Positions 45,984 to 57,783 of a DNA stretch of 64,000 nt are shown piece after piece. Numbering within the stretch: the stretch's first letter is position 1; each line of letters begins with the position of its first letter. This stretch comes from Wolfiporia cocos (lineage: Eukaryota; Basidiomycota; Agaricomycetes; Polyporales; Phaeolaceae). The DNA is taken from positions 1 to 64,000 of the forward strand of contig JACCLO010000040.1 of the NCBI GenBank assembly GCA_029448655.1, given 5' to 3'. The notes below the pieces were generated by a model. The model saw only the letters and a program-made list of their open reading frames with translations, had not been told where the DNA came from and made no database searches. A program made the translations under genes and the position numbers.

Positions 45984-46871
45984 TGACACAGATTAACTGT
46001 GGGACTCACCGCCTAATCCACAAGGTGAGGGGAATAAGCAGGCAAGCAGTCAGAAGGCGCGCAGAAGAGTGGTTAAGTTCTTCTAGGGCGCGCAGCGCCT
46101 AGAAGAATAGAACTAACGTCTAAAGGCGTTAAGCCCTATCTTATATACATTGCTTATACTTGATTATGTAAGTAAGGGATTGGTCATACCCTAAACGTGT
46201 TAGTCATGCTTGCATAAGGCGATGGTGTCAGTATGGCGCCATCCGTACATCATAATGACAACATAAGGTTGTCATGGCATAGGTGTCTACAGCGACCGTG
46301 CTAGCCTGTGGGCTTAGTCAGTAGGAGACAAGGGTTGGATCAGAAGATCCGCATACATGATAACCGGGCCGGAGGCCTAGTTCATAATGACATCATAATT
46401 GGAAATGATGAGGCCATGGAAGGTGCTAGACCAGAGGTCTAGAATAGCGATGCCATTATTGTGTAATGATGGTGTGCTATGGATTGGGCTGGGCTTGGAG
46501 GCCTGGACCAGTGATGTCATTATTTGTAATGATGACATAGGGATGACATCATAGTCATGTCATAGCCAGGGGCTAGACCATATGATGTCATGATGATATC
46601 ATTATTTGTAATGATGGTATCATGGGTTAGAATAGACCATAGGTCTAGTCTTGTGACAGAGTGTCATGTAACATGTCATGCTTGATGACTAGCGTGTAAG
46701 CGCCGTGTCATAGATGCTTAGTAGCGCGTAAGCACTCTTGGGCTTAGGTAATAACTGTTAGGTTACACCGGCATGTCGGCTTGTACTGATAAGTACAGGA
46801 TAACTCGTAGGTATGCGTAATAATACCGGATAAATGGCAATTAATTGCGGAAAAATGTCAGATCTGTGACA
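45984..46871 (-). mobile_element. Solo LTR in RNase H of the second chromovirus
   Basis: 888 bp, TGACACAGATT...GATCTGTGACA, flanked by AGATG duplications (45979-45983 and 46872-46876). Minus-strand TATATAAG precedes AGTTCTATTCTTC at about 46117-46105. Its removal joins RRQAR to WALYLSRFNF in frame. Confidence 0.9.
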
Positions 46872-48551
46872 AGATGGGCATTATATCTGTCAAGATTTAA
46901 CTTCTCCATGCACCATAAACCAGGAAAAACCATGCTTACTGCAGACCCTCTGTCCAGGAGACCAGACCATGAAGAGGGGGTGGAACTCGACAATAGGAAC
47001 AATATTCTGTTGAAACCGGAATTTTTTGTTAACTTTGCGCGAGAATTAGCCATCCTTGCGTTCGAGCCCCTCCATCAGTTGGTAATCCCAGATGACGAAC
47101 TCCAACGAGAAATACACAAAGCATTGCTAGACAACGAGGTAACCAAGGACTACAAAGGCCTATTGGAGTCAGGACCTCACGAATTCGGCAAGTCTCTCAG
47201 AGACTGGAACTACGAGAATGGTCTACTCTTGTACCATAACAAGATCTACGTTCCCAAGGCACCAGAAGAGCTTAGAAATAAGGTCTTACAATTACACCAT
47301 GACCACCCTACTGCAGGGCATATGGGGAGATGGAAGACATACAAACTCATCTCACGTAATTACTGGTGGCCAGGACTAACCAACTCGGTAAAGAAATACA
47401 TACAGGAATGCGACACATGCCAGCAAATGAAGAATCGCCCGCAAAAGCCATATGGACCCCTGATACCTAACGAAGTACCAGAAGCCCCATGGGAGATAAT
47501 AACCATGGATTTCATTATGTACCTACCCAAGTCGAAGATAGACAACAAGGTGTATGACGGAATCATGGTTGTAGTCAATTGCTTGACCAAGCGAGCATGC
47601 TTCTTCCCCATCTCCAGCAAATTCGGAACAAAGGATCCCGTAAGAGTCCTATACAGAAGGTTTTACCCAATACATGGGCTACCTAAACGTATCATTTCCG
47701 ATCACGGAGTGCAGTTTGCATCCAAACTATTCGGCGAATGGTGTAAACTGCTAGGGATAGAACATGCCATGACTATGGCATATCACCCACAGGCAGATGG
47801 ACAGATGGAAAGAATGAATCAGACACTTGAACAATACCTCAGATGCTATGTAAACTCGTATTGCAAAGACAATTGGTCTCAATTCCTGCCTACGGCGGAA
47901 TTTGCATACAACAACGCAGCGTCAGAGACTACCAAGATGTCACCATTCTACGTCGAGTTGGGAAGGCACCCAAAGGCTGGGCCAGCAGATTTAGCTATTC
48001 AGGCAAAAGCAGACCTTAATGAAATTGCAACCGATCGTTGGAACGCTCAGGAGCAAGCCAAAGCCGCAATGCAGTTAGCAGCTGACAGTATGAAGTGGTA
48101 TTACAATCAATCGATCCAGAAAGTACCCTTCAAGGTTGGAGACAAGGTTATGATAGACGTAAGGGATTACCAAACATCCGAAAGAAGTTTGGCCCCCAGG
48201 TACATCGGCCCGTTCAAAATAGTCGAACAACTGTCACCCGTGACTTTCAGACTACACATGGATGGCCAATACCGAGCCTATCACCCGGTCTTCCATGCGT
48301 CAAAGCTAACACCATATACCGGCAAGGAAGAAGCTCCAGAACCAGATAAGTCAGGAGAATACGAAGTGGAGCAAATACTCAACCACAGATTCACACCCTC
48401 AGGAAAACTACAATTCCTGGTGCGATGGTTAGGGTACTCCATGGGAGAAGACACATGGGAATATGAAGATGACTTCGTCAACACTAAGGAGTTGGTAGAC
48501 GAATACAAGGCAGAACATGCCCTTAACGCACATACCGCTCCGCGAAGATGA
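46872..48551 (+). pseudogene. Second chromovirus pol, part 3: integrase and chromodomain
   Basis: The frame resumes at WALYLSRFNFSMHHKPGK. Integrase zinc site: HHDHPTAGHMGRWKTYKLIS...CDTCQQMK. Catalytic residues: Asp in TMDFIMYLP, Asp in IISDHGVQF, Glu in DGQMERMNQ. The GPY/F-like end reads LAPRYIGPFKI...HPVFHASKLTPY, and a C-terminal chromodomain reads EYEVEQILNHRFTPSGKLQF, then LVRWLGYSMGEDTWEYEDDF. A TGA at 48549-48551 follows APRR, but the same frame continues into a dUTPase. Confidence 0.9.
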
Positions 48552-49283
48552 CACACCCACAATATTCAAGTATTCGAACCAGATGACAACCCAGACTGGA
48601 AAGTTGGGGATTGTTATCTATGGCCAGATGATTGGCCACTGCAGAGAGGTGAATTTACTCCGGAAGAATGCAAGAAAGTACGGAAGTGGTTAGTACGGGA
48701 CAAATTCGGCAACTCCGTAGAAGAAGGCACTTGCTTCAACGAATATCTCGAATTCGCAGTAGGACCCCAGGGCACATATCCAGAAAGAGGCACTGAACAT
48801 GCCACCGGATTTGACATCTACTCAGCCGAAGCTACCAGGATAAACCCTCACACCACCATGCTCGTGAAAACAGACCTAAGAATCCTATTCCCTTATGGAT
48901 TCAGCGGCAAACTGGAGACACATTCTAGCATGGCGAAGAAGGGCATACAGGTACAAGGCAGAGTCATAGACTGGGATTACTGTGGAGAAGTGATAGTCAT
49001 GCTCTACAACTTCACCGGATATCCATACATGGTTAACCATAGGGACAAGATAGCACAATTACTTCTGCAACCTGTCCCTCAACCAGAAATCCACCATAGT
49101 ACAACCTACATGTACAATCAACAATACTTGAAGGACACAGCTCGTGGTGACAAAGGCTTTGGTCATACTGGTAGACACTTGGGAGAAGTCAAAATACTCC
49201 CTCATGACTATGAGGATTGGGACCGCCTGATGGAGCCCTCAGCGAGCAAGTGGCAAGATGTCGAACCACCGATCACCGAGTAA
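48552..49283 (+). pseudogene. Second chromovirus pol, part 4: C-terminal dUTPase
   Basis: In frame with the integrase after one TGA. dUTPase motifs: ATGFDIYSAE (1), GKLETHSS (2, altered; the usual Arg-Ser is lost), GIQVQGRVIDWDYCGEV (3), KIAQLLLQP (4), RGDKGFGHTG (5). In the other chromovirus of this window the dUTPase sits between protease and RT, so the domain's position differs between two lineages. Motif 2 changes suggest weak or no activity. The reading frame ends at TAA 49281-49283, about 36 bases before the 3' LTR. Confidence 0.85.
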
Positions 49284-49310
49284 CCTTTGCAGGGACCGCA
49301 AATCTTGAAG

Positions 49311-49319
49311 AGGGGGTAA
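49311..49319 (+). other. Polypurine tract of the second chromovirus
   Basis: GAAGAGGGGGTAA ends directly before TGTCACAAATTTT. The same GGGGGTAA ending precedes the LTRs of the tandem array and of the TRIM-like element on the minus strand, which ties these families together. Confidence 0.75.
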
Positions 49320-50707
49320 TGTCACAAATTTTCCTATATTTTTCCCTATTTTTCCTAGACTTGTAGTCCAGTTTGTAGCATAGTTAGCGTAGCACGGATA
49401 CTTGTAGATCACGTGACCCAGTAGAACTAGATGCCGACGGAACCTTCTAGCAGGTTCCATCCCATTCCACAGATATCACATGTTAATGCTCATATGTGTG
49501 ACCGCTGACTCATTACACTTGTAGAGTCACCTGCCATCTGACTCATTCATAGTCATAGCGCATACGTTATCACTTACGGTCACATGCAACCTGACTCATA
49601 CCATAGTACCGTAGGTCCTAGTAGTATTAGGGGTCTTGTATTGCATGTGTCACAGTATTATCTAAACGCCCTATTTTTCCGCTATCCGTAGCCATTTATC
49701 CGGTATTTATACGCATAACTACGAGTTATCCAGTACTTATCCCATACGGCTATAACCTTACGGTTATTATTGCCCTTACGGCTTCTCAACGTACGCTTAT
49801 GCGCTACTAAGCTAGAATGACACAGCGCTTACACGCTAGTCATGCCCCATGACACGTCCGGCTTGCAACCGTACCACGTCATAACCTACGTCATGGACTA
49901 GACCTACGGTCTTGTCCAGACTATGATATCATCATGATGTCACCACCATCATATGTCTAGGTCCCGACCTATGTATAGACACATGGCACCATACTGGCAT
50001 CATACCCTCGTCATCAGTCTAGCCCTCGGGCTTACGACCAATGGCACTAATGGCTCGGCGCTCCGCCTTAGTCATTCCCCGGGATACAGCCTATGGCAGT
50101 TACCCCTCAAGACTCGGCCTTCGGCCTTGTCGTCATACTGGTCTCAACCGCCCCCATGTGAATGTCTACAGGTAATATGATAGGTTCGCCATTACCGGCT
50201 TACCACGGTCTATTTCTAGCACAATCACACATCTATGCCTTATGCCGATACCGTACCAGTATCACATGCTAACCCTTCTATTCGTAGATGGATCTTCCTT
50301 CCGTTGATGGTTACTCAGCCACAACGCCATACTAGGTACATACTGTATAGTAGTACCAAACATGTATATAAGATAGGGACTAAGCGTCCTATACGTCTTA
50401 GTTCTATTCTTCTAGGCTATGCGCCTAAGAATCCTCTCACTTAGCTGCACTAGAATAGTCTACCTTACCTCCCTCCCCACTGGAGGATAAGTGGTGAGTC
50501 CCACAGACTGTTCTGTGTCAGCATGTATATATACTGGAACAGTCTGAGCGTTACAACTCAGTTCTGTTCTCCTCGATATTGAGCTACTGCCTAACAAGCA
50601 ACCTCATCGCTCATACACTTTTACTTGCTATCTCTTCTTGTGTGTGTATACCTCTAAGCCGCCCTCAAGAAACACTATTAGTGAGTATTAGGTTTGGGTT
50701 TGTGTCA
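49320..50707 (+). repeat. 3' LTR of the second chromovirus, interrupted
   Basis: Starts TGTCACAAATTTTCC and resumes after the nested LTR with GCATGTATATATAC, the hairpin CTGAG...CTCAG, AGTTCTGTTCTCC, and an end at TTGTGTCA (50707). Net length is about 510 bp. No intact 5' partner was found on the left side. Confidence 0.7.
49648..50520 (+). mobile_element. Solo LTR nested in the 3' LTR
   Basis: 873 bp, TGTCACAGTATTATC...TTCTGTGTCA, flanked by GCATG duplications (49643-49647 and 50521-50525). It contains TATATAAG at about 50356 and AGTTCTATTCTTC near 50400. It landed just upstream of the TATA box of the host LTR. Confidence 0.9.
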
Positions 50708-51152
50708 CCGTGATCCGTGATCGGGATTGGGTTGCCAGCCAATAGCAGTAAAGCCTGTTGGCTATACTTAGCTATGGTGCCATAGTTGCATGAGCATGGT
50801 GTGCTCATGATGTCATAGGCAGTGTGCCTTGATGATGTAGTGGTCTAGCTAGACTGGCTAGACTGGGTGACGTAGTGGTGACGTGTCTGTCATGGTGACA
50901 TATGTCGTGACTTGCTTCTGGTGTTATCCATGTGGATTGATAGGCCGCGTGGTTGATAGAAGAGCTTGACTAATAGTCTATGACTAGCGTGTCGCATGTG
51001 TCGTATCAGCTTAATAGTGTGTAAGTACCTTGTGTAAGTGATAAGGGTTGGCAATGGGATAAGTCCCTGATAACTGATAGGTAGACGTATAAATCCTAGA
51101 ATAATTGCTATAAATAGCAGAAAAATGGCCATGTCCTGTAAATACTGTGACA
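50708..51152 (-). repeat. Truncated minus-strand LTR
   Basis: Ends in AAATACTGTGACA at 51152 and resembles the U3 end of the array LTRs (ACGTATAAATCC, GCTATAA...GAAAAATG). The promoter and R/U5 part is missing at the left. Confidence 0.6.
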
Positions 51153-51187
51153 TGGCACAGACTAGTCAGTCTTAATGATGCAGCAAG

Positions 51188-51637
51188 TGTCACAGATTTT
51201 GGGTCCCCTTCAGTAATCAAACCAAGGCACTAGTGGTACTGAAGTCACATGATGGTTTGGCCCTCATCAGGTAGTATAGCGGTATAACATCTAGCATAGC
51301 GTGGCACCCTAGAGGCACATGACTTGCTTACATATACAGAGGCTGTGTAGATAGTGCATGGACCCTTACGTTAGGGTAGGCCCTAAGGCCCACCTGCGCT
51401 CATCCTCATGTATATATAGTATGTCGTCTGAGGCTTACACCTCAGACTTGTCAATCTCGTTGTTGGGGGCGTTTCCCCTCTTAGCTGGCATTCTTAGTCT
51501 TGCTGGTCTTGTGTGCCCACCTCGCCTCGCTATGGCCCCAAGGCCCCTTAGCAACTAGGTGTTGTACTCTACCTATTCGGTATTGGGGGTATATTAGATG
51601 GTAGTGAGCCTATGCCACTTTGTGACAAGCTCCTTGT
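51188..51637 (+). repeat. LTR of about 450 bp
   Basis: TGTCACAGATTTTGGGTCC to CACTTTGTGACA, with TATATATAG and the hairpin TCTGAGG-CTTACA-CCTCAGA (51427-51446). The flanks GCAAG and AGCTC do not match, so a target duplication is not shown. Confidence 0.65.
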
Positions 51638-51767
51638 AATCCTTAGTGACCTTGTTGTCTAGCAATGCTTTACAAATCTCTCGGAGTATCGGTTCATCCA
51701 ATTCTGGCACCACATGGGAGGTATCAAGAGCCATTGCCATGAACTCTCGCTCGAAAAATTCTGTCAC
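51638..51767 (-). pseudogene. Gypsy pol fragment (between RNase H and integrase)
   Basis: The minus strand reads EFMAMALDTSHVVPELDEPI, then LREICKALLDNKVTKDYKEL, clearly homologous to EREIHKALLDNEVTKDYKGL-type sequence in the second chromovirus. It is a remnant of another copy of the same lineage. Confidence 0.65.
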
Positions 51768-51996
51768 AAATCTAGGTCACGCTAGATACTAGGACGTTAT
51801 GGAGCAGTAACTAGGGTATATTCCCCCTAAGGTGGTGACCTGAATACAATAGGCACCAAGCATGGGAATATGAACTGCAGATATAGCCGGACCCTTGATA
51901 ACAGCCAAGCTGTTATCATAGCCCTTTTGGGGGAGTGGCTATATTGCCACTCATGAGCACATTGCATTGGGTCCATGGTGCGTCTTGTGATATCAG
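51768..51996 (-). repeat. TRIM-like repeat relative
   Basis: Shares GGGAATATGAACTGCAGATA, a TGATAACAGC...GCTGTTATCA palindrome and CCCTTTTGGGGGAGTGGCTA with the minus strand of 26657-26910. It begins near TGTCACAAATCTAGG; its right limit is approximate. Confidence 0.5.
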
Positions 51997-52325
51997 TCCT
52001 GCACTTCCATAATTGACATCCAATGTGCTGCTTGACATGCTCACCACACTTGGCATGCCAAACCAGTACTCACACCTGATTGGCTAGTGTACATCATCAG
52101 GTGATAAGTTAGTTGTAGTAATTGGCACAAGATTGACAACAGAAAGTGTGCCCAGCGTCTGCAGACAATTCTCCTTCAGTGATGGGGGTAGCAGAACAGT
52201 GTTGAACTTTGGCACCTTGAGCTTCTCCATTCCCACACCTGGCCTGTGTCAACCATTGCATCTCTGGGGATTTGCATACTCAGCCTCACTCTCATTCTCA
52301 TACACATTCAATGAGGGCTTGTGTG
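51997..52325. other. Nothing identified
   Basis: About 330 bp without a supported gene or repeat; some low-value open frames only. Confidence 0.4.
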
Positions 52326-53287
52326 TGTCACAGATTCTGAAAAGAGGTACCCCCCCCTGTCTCAAACCCACGTTCTTGGGTAGTACCCCATCATGTGTCT
52401 TTGTATGGACTTAGCAGTGTAGCGTAATGGTACAGGTCGCCCCACCCATAGATGGTCACATGGTCAGTAGCTTAGATACTACAGCACATGACTTAGGTAG
52501 CACTCAGCAATACGCACAGACCCTGCCTTTAGGGTGGGTCTCTAGTATACAGTGACAGTGTTCCTCATGTACTTAAGCTGTGACACTCTGGGGCTTACTC
52601 CCCAGAGTGTCACAGATATATTACTGTTGAATTCACCCTCACTATAGCTTTATGAGCACTGCTGTACATGCATGTGCCCCTCTACACTATGGTATTCCTC
52701 TCCCCTTCGTCCTGTAGTTACTGTAACAACCCTGCACCACTCGTCGATCAGCGCCCTTAGGGTAGGCGCACGTGCCTCTACCCATAACATGGTCACACTT
52801 TCATTACATACTCATGACTAGTTACTGTTATGCCTGACCTCATAGTTACTGCGCACAGATCAGCACTTCAGGGTAGACACACTAGCGTACACGCAGATGT
52901 ATATAAAGTATGACAAATGAGGCCTTATGCCTCATTCTTAGGATTTTCGGCAATTGGGCCTAACCAGCCCCTTTCATTCTCTATGGCTATGGGCCACTCT
53001 GCTGTGCTGCTCATCTGACTTGACTGGACAAATGCCACAACCCCTAGCTGTCATCCCTCTAACTGAGCACCCAGAGTCAACGACAATACTAGGACACGCC
53101 AGCAGGCATATACGAGATCCCCAGCAGGGCCAGTCCCACAGACACAGGGTATGTCTGTGTCACAGAGCTGTTATTCTCGATGATGAGGCTTGTCCTCTCT
53201 TTACTCCAAGTCTTATGCATGCTAGTCCAAGGGTTCTGCTCTATGTGACAACTCTAGATGACGGTACACCCTTGGCATTTTGTGTCA
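52326..53287 (+). mobile_element. Solo LTR, interrupted by another LTR
   Basis: TGTCACAGATTCTG...TTTTGTGTCA, flanked by GTGTG (52321-52325, 53288-53292). Net length is about 402 bp after removing the nested LTR. The promoter hairpin CTCTGGGG-CTTACT-CCCCAGAG (52586-52607) lies exactly beside the nested insertion point. Confidence 0.82.
52608..53162 (+). mobile_element. Nested solo LTR
   Basis: 555 bp, TGTCACAGATATATT...GTCTGTGTCA, flanked by CAGAG (52603-52607, 53163-53167). It contains GTATATAAAG and the hairpin AATGAGGC-CTTAT-GCCTCATT (52916-52936). Confidence 0.9.
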
Positions 53288-53292
53288 GTGTG

Positions 53293-53654
53293 AGCTCACA
53301 CATGAGAGGGTCTGGCTCATAACTTGAGGTTAATGTCCCAGCGAGTTTGCATGGCATTTATAAACTCTGCTGTGGCTGGTGCACTGATGCTGTGGATGGG
53401 TGCTTAGTGCACACCACACCATGCACAAGTTAACTACTAGAGGGGCAATGCAGGTATGCGCACAAGCTTTAGTCTTATTACTAGCATATATACTTGTAAC
53501 CAATTGTATTTATGGATTGTGTTTGGCAGCAACCTCGCACATTAGTCACTGGCATAGTGTGGTGGCTAACATGAGCTTCTATGTCCTCTACCCACTCTAT
53601 TGTGGAGCACACAACTTGGAGTGCACATCAGATGAAACATGGCTCTGCAATTGT
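53293..53654. other. Unassigned stretch
   Basis: One open frame (from 53400) encodes a moderately hydrophobic segment without recognisable motif. Nothing supported. Confidence 0.35.
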
Positions 53655-53659
53655 CCTCT

Positions 53660-54262
53660 TGTCACCAGAAACTCCACCCCTAGGATATACGCTAATGCTA
53701 GGCTAGCGCTAGGGAGATGCACATGCATAGGTAGATAAGCATTCACTTATCTTATCTCAATATGGTCACATGTCATCACTGAGTAGTTACAGCATTACCT
53801 AGTCATGTGAGACACAGTCACAGTATGCACAGGCCACGCCATTAGGTCAGGCCTTGTAGCTACAGTACGTAGCATCTCCATGTATATAAGTAGGTAGAAT
53901 CTGAGGATTACTCCTCAGTTCTACTCTTCTCGGCCTAGGGGGCATGTCCCCTGGGAACCTCTCAACCCTCTGCTGCATGTGCGTGTGAGCCAGCGGACTG
54001 CTCTGCAACAAGCCTGCTGCATCCTACTTGGACATGGGGGTCTCTATTTATTGCATCTCCTAGTTTTGTCTTTAGCCTGCTAGTCTGGGGGCATACCGGT
54101 ACACTCATGGGTCAGTACCTCGGGCTTCATGGCAGGTCGTCTCAATAGACAAGCCATCCTGTTCTCCCCTACAAGGATGGGTAGCCTTTAGGCCTAGGTT
54201 AGAAGGTATAGAGGCATCCCCACTAGCATGGGTAGCATGGTCACAAGTATGTTCCCGTGTCA
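53660..54262 (+). mobile_element. Solo LTR
   Basis: 603 bp, TGTCACCAGAAACTCC...TTCCCGTGTCA, flanked by CCTCT (53655-53659, 54263-54267). Related to 25555-26173. It contains TATATAAG and CTGAGG-ATTACT-CCTCAG. Confidence 0.88.
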
Positions 54263-54435
54263 CCTCTGCTGCTCAATAATCTCGGCTGCCTGGTGCAACT
54301 TGTGTATAGCATATTCTATGTCTGTTTGGTCTTGATTGTCAGGCTAGGATGTGAAGGTGAGTATATCTCTATTTTACTTGTTATATACATACTGCAAACC
54401 CACTGCCGCTGCCAGCTCATGTGCGCAGCAATCCA

Positions 54436-56361
54436 TCACGACCAGTTGGTGGGCCCTTTTGAGGCGAGGAGAGTATCTGAAATGTGATAACAAACTGGTG
54501 AGTCTCTCACTTTTGGCTCAATGATCTGCTGAAGTACTGGCAATGACACTACAGGGGCCTCTTTGGTGTCGGAATCTTGAAGCATGATTGGATCGTCCCA
54601 GCTGCCAGATGGTGTCAGCACCAGAACATGGGGCATTCACTCCATCCATGCATGATCTCTGGTAGACTCCGGTGGAGGTGCGACTATGCCATTCACCATG
54701 ACGGTGTAGAATGGCTGAACATGGAGCCACTGCACTGTGACCCACCACGATGATGGTATAGGTGTGGAAACTTCTTGCACAAGGTGCTTGTAGAGAAGGT
54801 ACACATGATATTTCTGAGCTCCACAGTTGCATGTCCACGTCATAATGTCTGTATTGTAGATGCTGTTAATTGGAGTCTGAGCAAGATGTTCCCGTGACCT
54901 TCTGAAGGCTTCTTGCATATGGGTAAGTGATCATGAATGCCCTTCACAATGCTTTGTAATGATCTGTGCAAGGGTCAGTTGATATGGCGGGAGCACTTTT
55001 GTGATGATTGCATGCATGGTGAGATCAATGGGCAGGTGATTATAGCAGTGCAGAACTAGCTGCTTGAGATTCTGCCAGAGCACCTCAACCATCATTGTTA
55101 TACACTTGCATGGTATGCTTGATGTGTACACCACATGCACCCAGAGACACCAGCAATCATGCGAGTACCAGGAGCTCCAGAGGTAAGCTCATACCTCATG
55201 AAGATTATTGAGTTTATAGTGTTGATACATCTCATCAATAGCATCTTGTCGAATGTCCTTGGATGTTCAGCTCTGCCCATGCCATTTAGGGAGAAAATGG
55301 TGCTGTGATGCATGCTTTGTGAAAAGCTAGAGGATAGGCAGTCGGTGTGGTGTCAGGCAAAAGACATAGCCAGGCTTTGCTTGCTTCATTGTGCTGATTG
55401 CTCTGTCATCACAAGGTGAGCTTTCTTGGAGCTCTTCAAGTGCTTCTGCAAACTCCTCAACCTGATGCTGCAGATCATCTAGGTCTCAATCCCACTCAGC
55501 ATCATTCCAATTGTCATGTTTATGACCTATCCAGCCCATTTCTTCATCACTTTCATCTGCATGTAGATCAGGTGGGAGTATGCCCTGGCCACTCAGGTGT
55601 TCAATGTCAAAGTCTTTGGCATCTTCGGTTTCACTCTTCACAGCAGGATGGCCTGCCGGGATGGGCTTGAGTCTAAGTGGGGGCAGTGACAGGTGATGAC
55701 AGATGGATACCCATCAATGAGAAGCCGGATGCGATGGAGAGGCTTCACAGGAGGGGCAGGTAGCTAGTACATATAATATGAATTAATGAGAATAAAGTCC
55801 CATTCCACAATGTTGGAAATAAACAAACGACTGAGCCTGTCTGTTGCAGGTATGGTATGAAGTTAGCTTTGATGTAAGAGAACTCATGGCAAGCTTCATT
55901 GACATCATAGAATGCAGGTGTCTCCTTGTTCTTTGCTAAGCACTGTTTCACTGCATGGAGTGCATGCCAGAAACATAGCTGATGTTTTGCCTGTGGCCAT
56001 GTGTTCCTCATTGCATTGATTTCTGACCAATCCTTGTCTGATAATGTATATTCTGGGTTGACACCAAGGTCCTTCAGCTCACCAAGAAATCTCTCAAGCA
56101 CAACTTGCTTGACACCCTTATCGGCTTCCTTGTTTGTCGATATCAGTAAGAACACAAGTGGAATACCCAACCCATGTGCATCTGCAACTGCACCAAACAG
56201 TCCAAAATTGGTCCTGTTTGTGTTCCCTAGACAGATTCAATCTCAGTAATTTACTTACGTAGCAAGCTTGCATAGCACACACACATGTTGAATCCATTGC
56301 AAGCTCCTGTGTATTGGAGGCCCACTCCTCAATAAAATCTGTGACTTAGAAGGCAACTGCC
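54436..56361 (-). pseudogene. Mutator-like (MULE) transposase relic
   Basis: Minus-strand fragments in several frames. From the 5' side they read EEWASNTQELAMDST (first catalytic Asp region), a probable intron, then TNRTNFGLFGAVADAHGLGI...PLVFLLISTNKE, SDKDWSEINAMRNTWPQAKH, QLCFWHALHAVKQ (the C/H motif of MULEs) and AFYDVNEACHEFSYI. At 54931-55140 WQNLKQLVLHCYNHLPIDLT... matches the downstream region. At 54637-54918 TWTCNCGAQKYHVYLLYKHL resembles a SWIM zinc finger with one Cys replaced by Tyr. Frameshifts and stops separate the pieces; it is dead. No terminal inverted repeats were recognised. Confidence 0.7.
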
Positions 56362-56394
56362 TGAGTGCTGGGCTCAGCTTGCACATCTAGCAGA

Positions 56395-56640
56395 GTGACA
56401 CAGACTCACCAGTCTGTGGGACCGGCCCACAGGCCGGGGACAATCCCCCAAAGCCAGTGCATCAGTGCACATCCTAAGCCAATGGGTATGCAGGCAAGGC
56501 CCTTGGCTAAGGTACCACCCAGACGGGCAAGGTGAGGAGGGAGAGACCCAGGCAGACTGGCACACACACAGATGAGGTGGTGAGAGAGGGGCTACAGCCC
56601 AGACATCAAGAATCTTAGAGATGGGGAGTAAGCCCCATCT
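56395..56640 (-). repeat. Left part of a minus-strand LTR
   Basis: Starts TGACACAGACTCACC and contains, on the minus strand, AGATGGGG-CTTACT-CCCCATCT (56619-56640) followed by CTAAGATTCTTGATG. It continues to the right of the nested LTR from 57202; its far end was not found. Confidence 0.6.
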
Positions 56641-57196
56641 TGTCACGGTTTTATACCACAAGATATTGACCCTACATCCCTCGCTTTAGGTCTCTTGGGG
56701 TTCCACTGAGCGCACGGTCTCCTCATACCTCTAGTTACCTCCACGTCAACCATCTCACATAGTACATCACGTTACCTGGTAGATAGTGCCTATGATGGGC
56801 ACACATTCCGTCACCCGCATTATAACATCACAGTATGTACATCATATGGTCATGGTAGCACATGATCCCTTAGTTATGGCACACAGGCCATTACATTAAG
56901 GTAGTCATAGCATACTGATCCATGTACATAAATACACCGGGATGAGGTCTTACAACCTCATCCTTTAGATTCTCGATGTTGGGCTATGCCCCTTTCTTCA
57001 TACTGTCTGAGGGTGCACACCAGTCTTACTGCTGAGTTATTCACTTGCTCATCTGGGATGCACCATTGGCAACACATGTCGCCACCTCAGCAATGAGGTC
57101 ACCCTGGTCACCACTGCATTCCTCTGATGGTACCCTTGTGGATGTGTTGGATTCCCCGGCAGGGCTGGTCCCACAGACCTATGTAAGTCTGTGTCA
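56641..57196 (+). mobile_element. Nested solo LTR
   Basis: 556 bp, TGTCACGGTTTTATACC...GTCTGTGTCA, flanked by CATCT (56636-56640, 57197-57201). It contains the hairpin GATGAGGT-CTTACA-ACCTCATC (56941-56962). It inserted exactly at the edge of the promoter hairpin of the older LTR. Confidence 0.9.
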
Positions 57197-57201
57197 CATC
57201 T

Positions 57202-57778
57202 CTCTACCCTTTAAGTATGTACATGGGAGCGCAACATGTCTACCCTTAAGTGCTGGCCTGTGTGCAGCACCATCCTAACGGCTGAGGTAAGAGAGTATGT
57301 AAGCGAGCATGTAACTACTGTAGTGACAGGGAGTGACCATAATGTGAGTGATGCATGGGTGCGCACTACCCCGGAGTGCCTATCTACGGGGTCAGGTGGT
57401 CATTGCCAGAGCGCCATTACTGGCATCTCTATCCCTATGCCACATGACTCAGCACCATTACTGGTGCCTTGTCATCTATGCTTACCCCTATGCTTACGTT
57501 TACGTGCATGGACTCTGGGGCTTTTGGGCAAGCTCTTAGGTACTGGTGCACCCACATGTACTTATGCACTGGCATGAGGACTTACATCCTCATGTCTAGC
57601 ATTCTTGACATTAGGGTAATGACACCCTCTTTCATGCTGTCTACTGGGCTGCCACTCTGCTCTTAGTTCACGACATGCTAGTCTGGGGATGTCAGACCTT
57701 GCCAACCCGCCATACTGCCAACAAGACTGCTCGTTGCCCTGCCTTCCCTTGACGCCATGGGGCCTGGGACCTGTCATG
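57202..57778. repeat. Overlapping LTR debris
   Basis: The left half continues the minus-strand LTR. The right half contains a plus-strand LTR core (ACTTATGCA, hairpin CATGAGGA-CTTACA-TCCTCATG at 57573-57594) whose end lies past the next insertion, at ATCTGTATCA (58379). Borders are uncertain. Confidence 0.5.
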
Positions 57779-57783
57779 GTCTA

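Noticed and set aside
51188..51637. A clean solo-LTR insertion with target duplication
   Set aside because: Flanks GCAAG and AGCTC do not match, so only LTR identity, not a simple insertion, is claimed.
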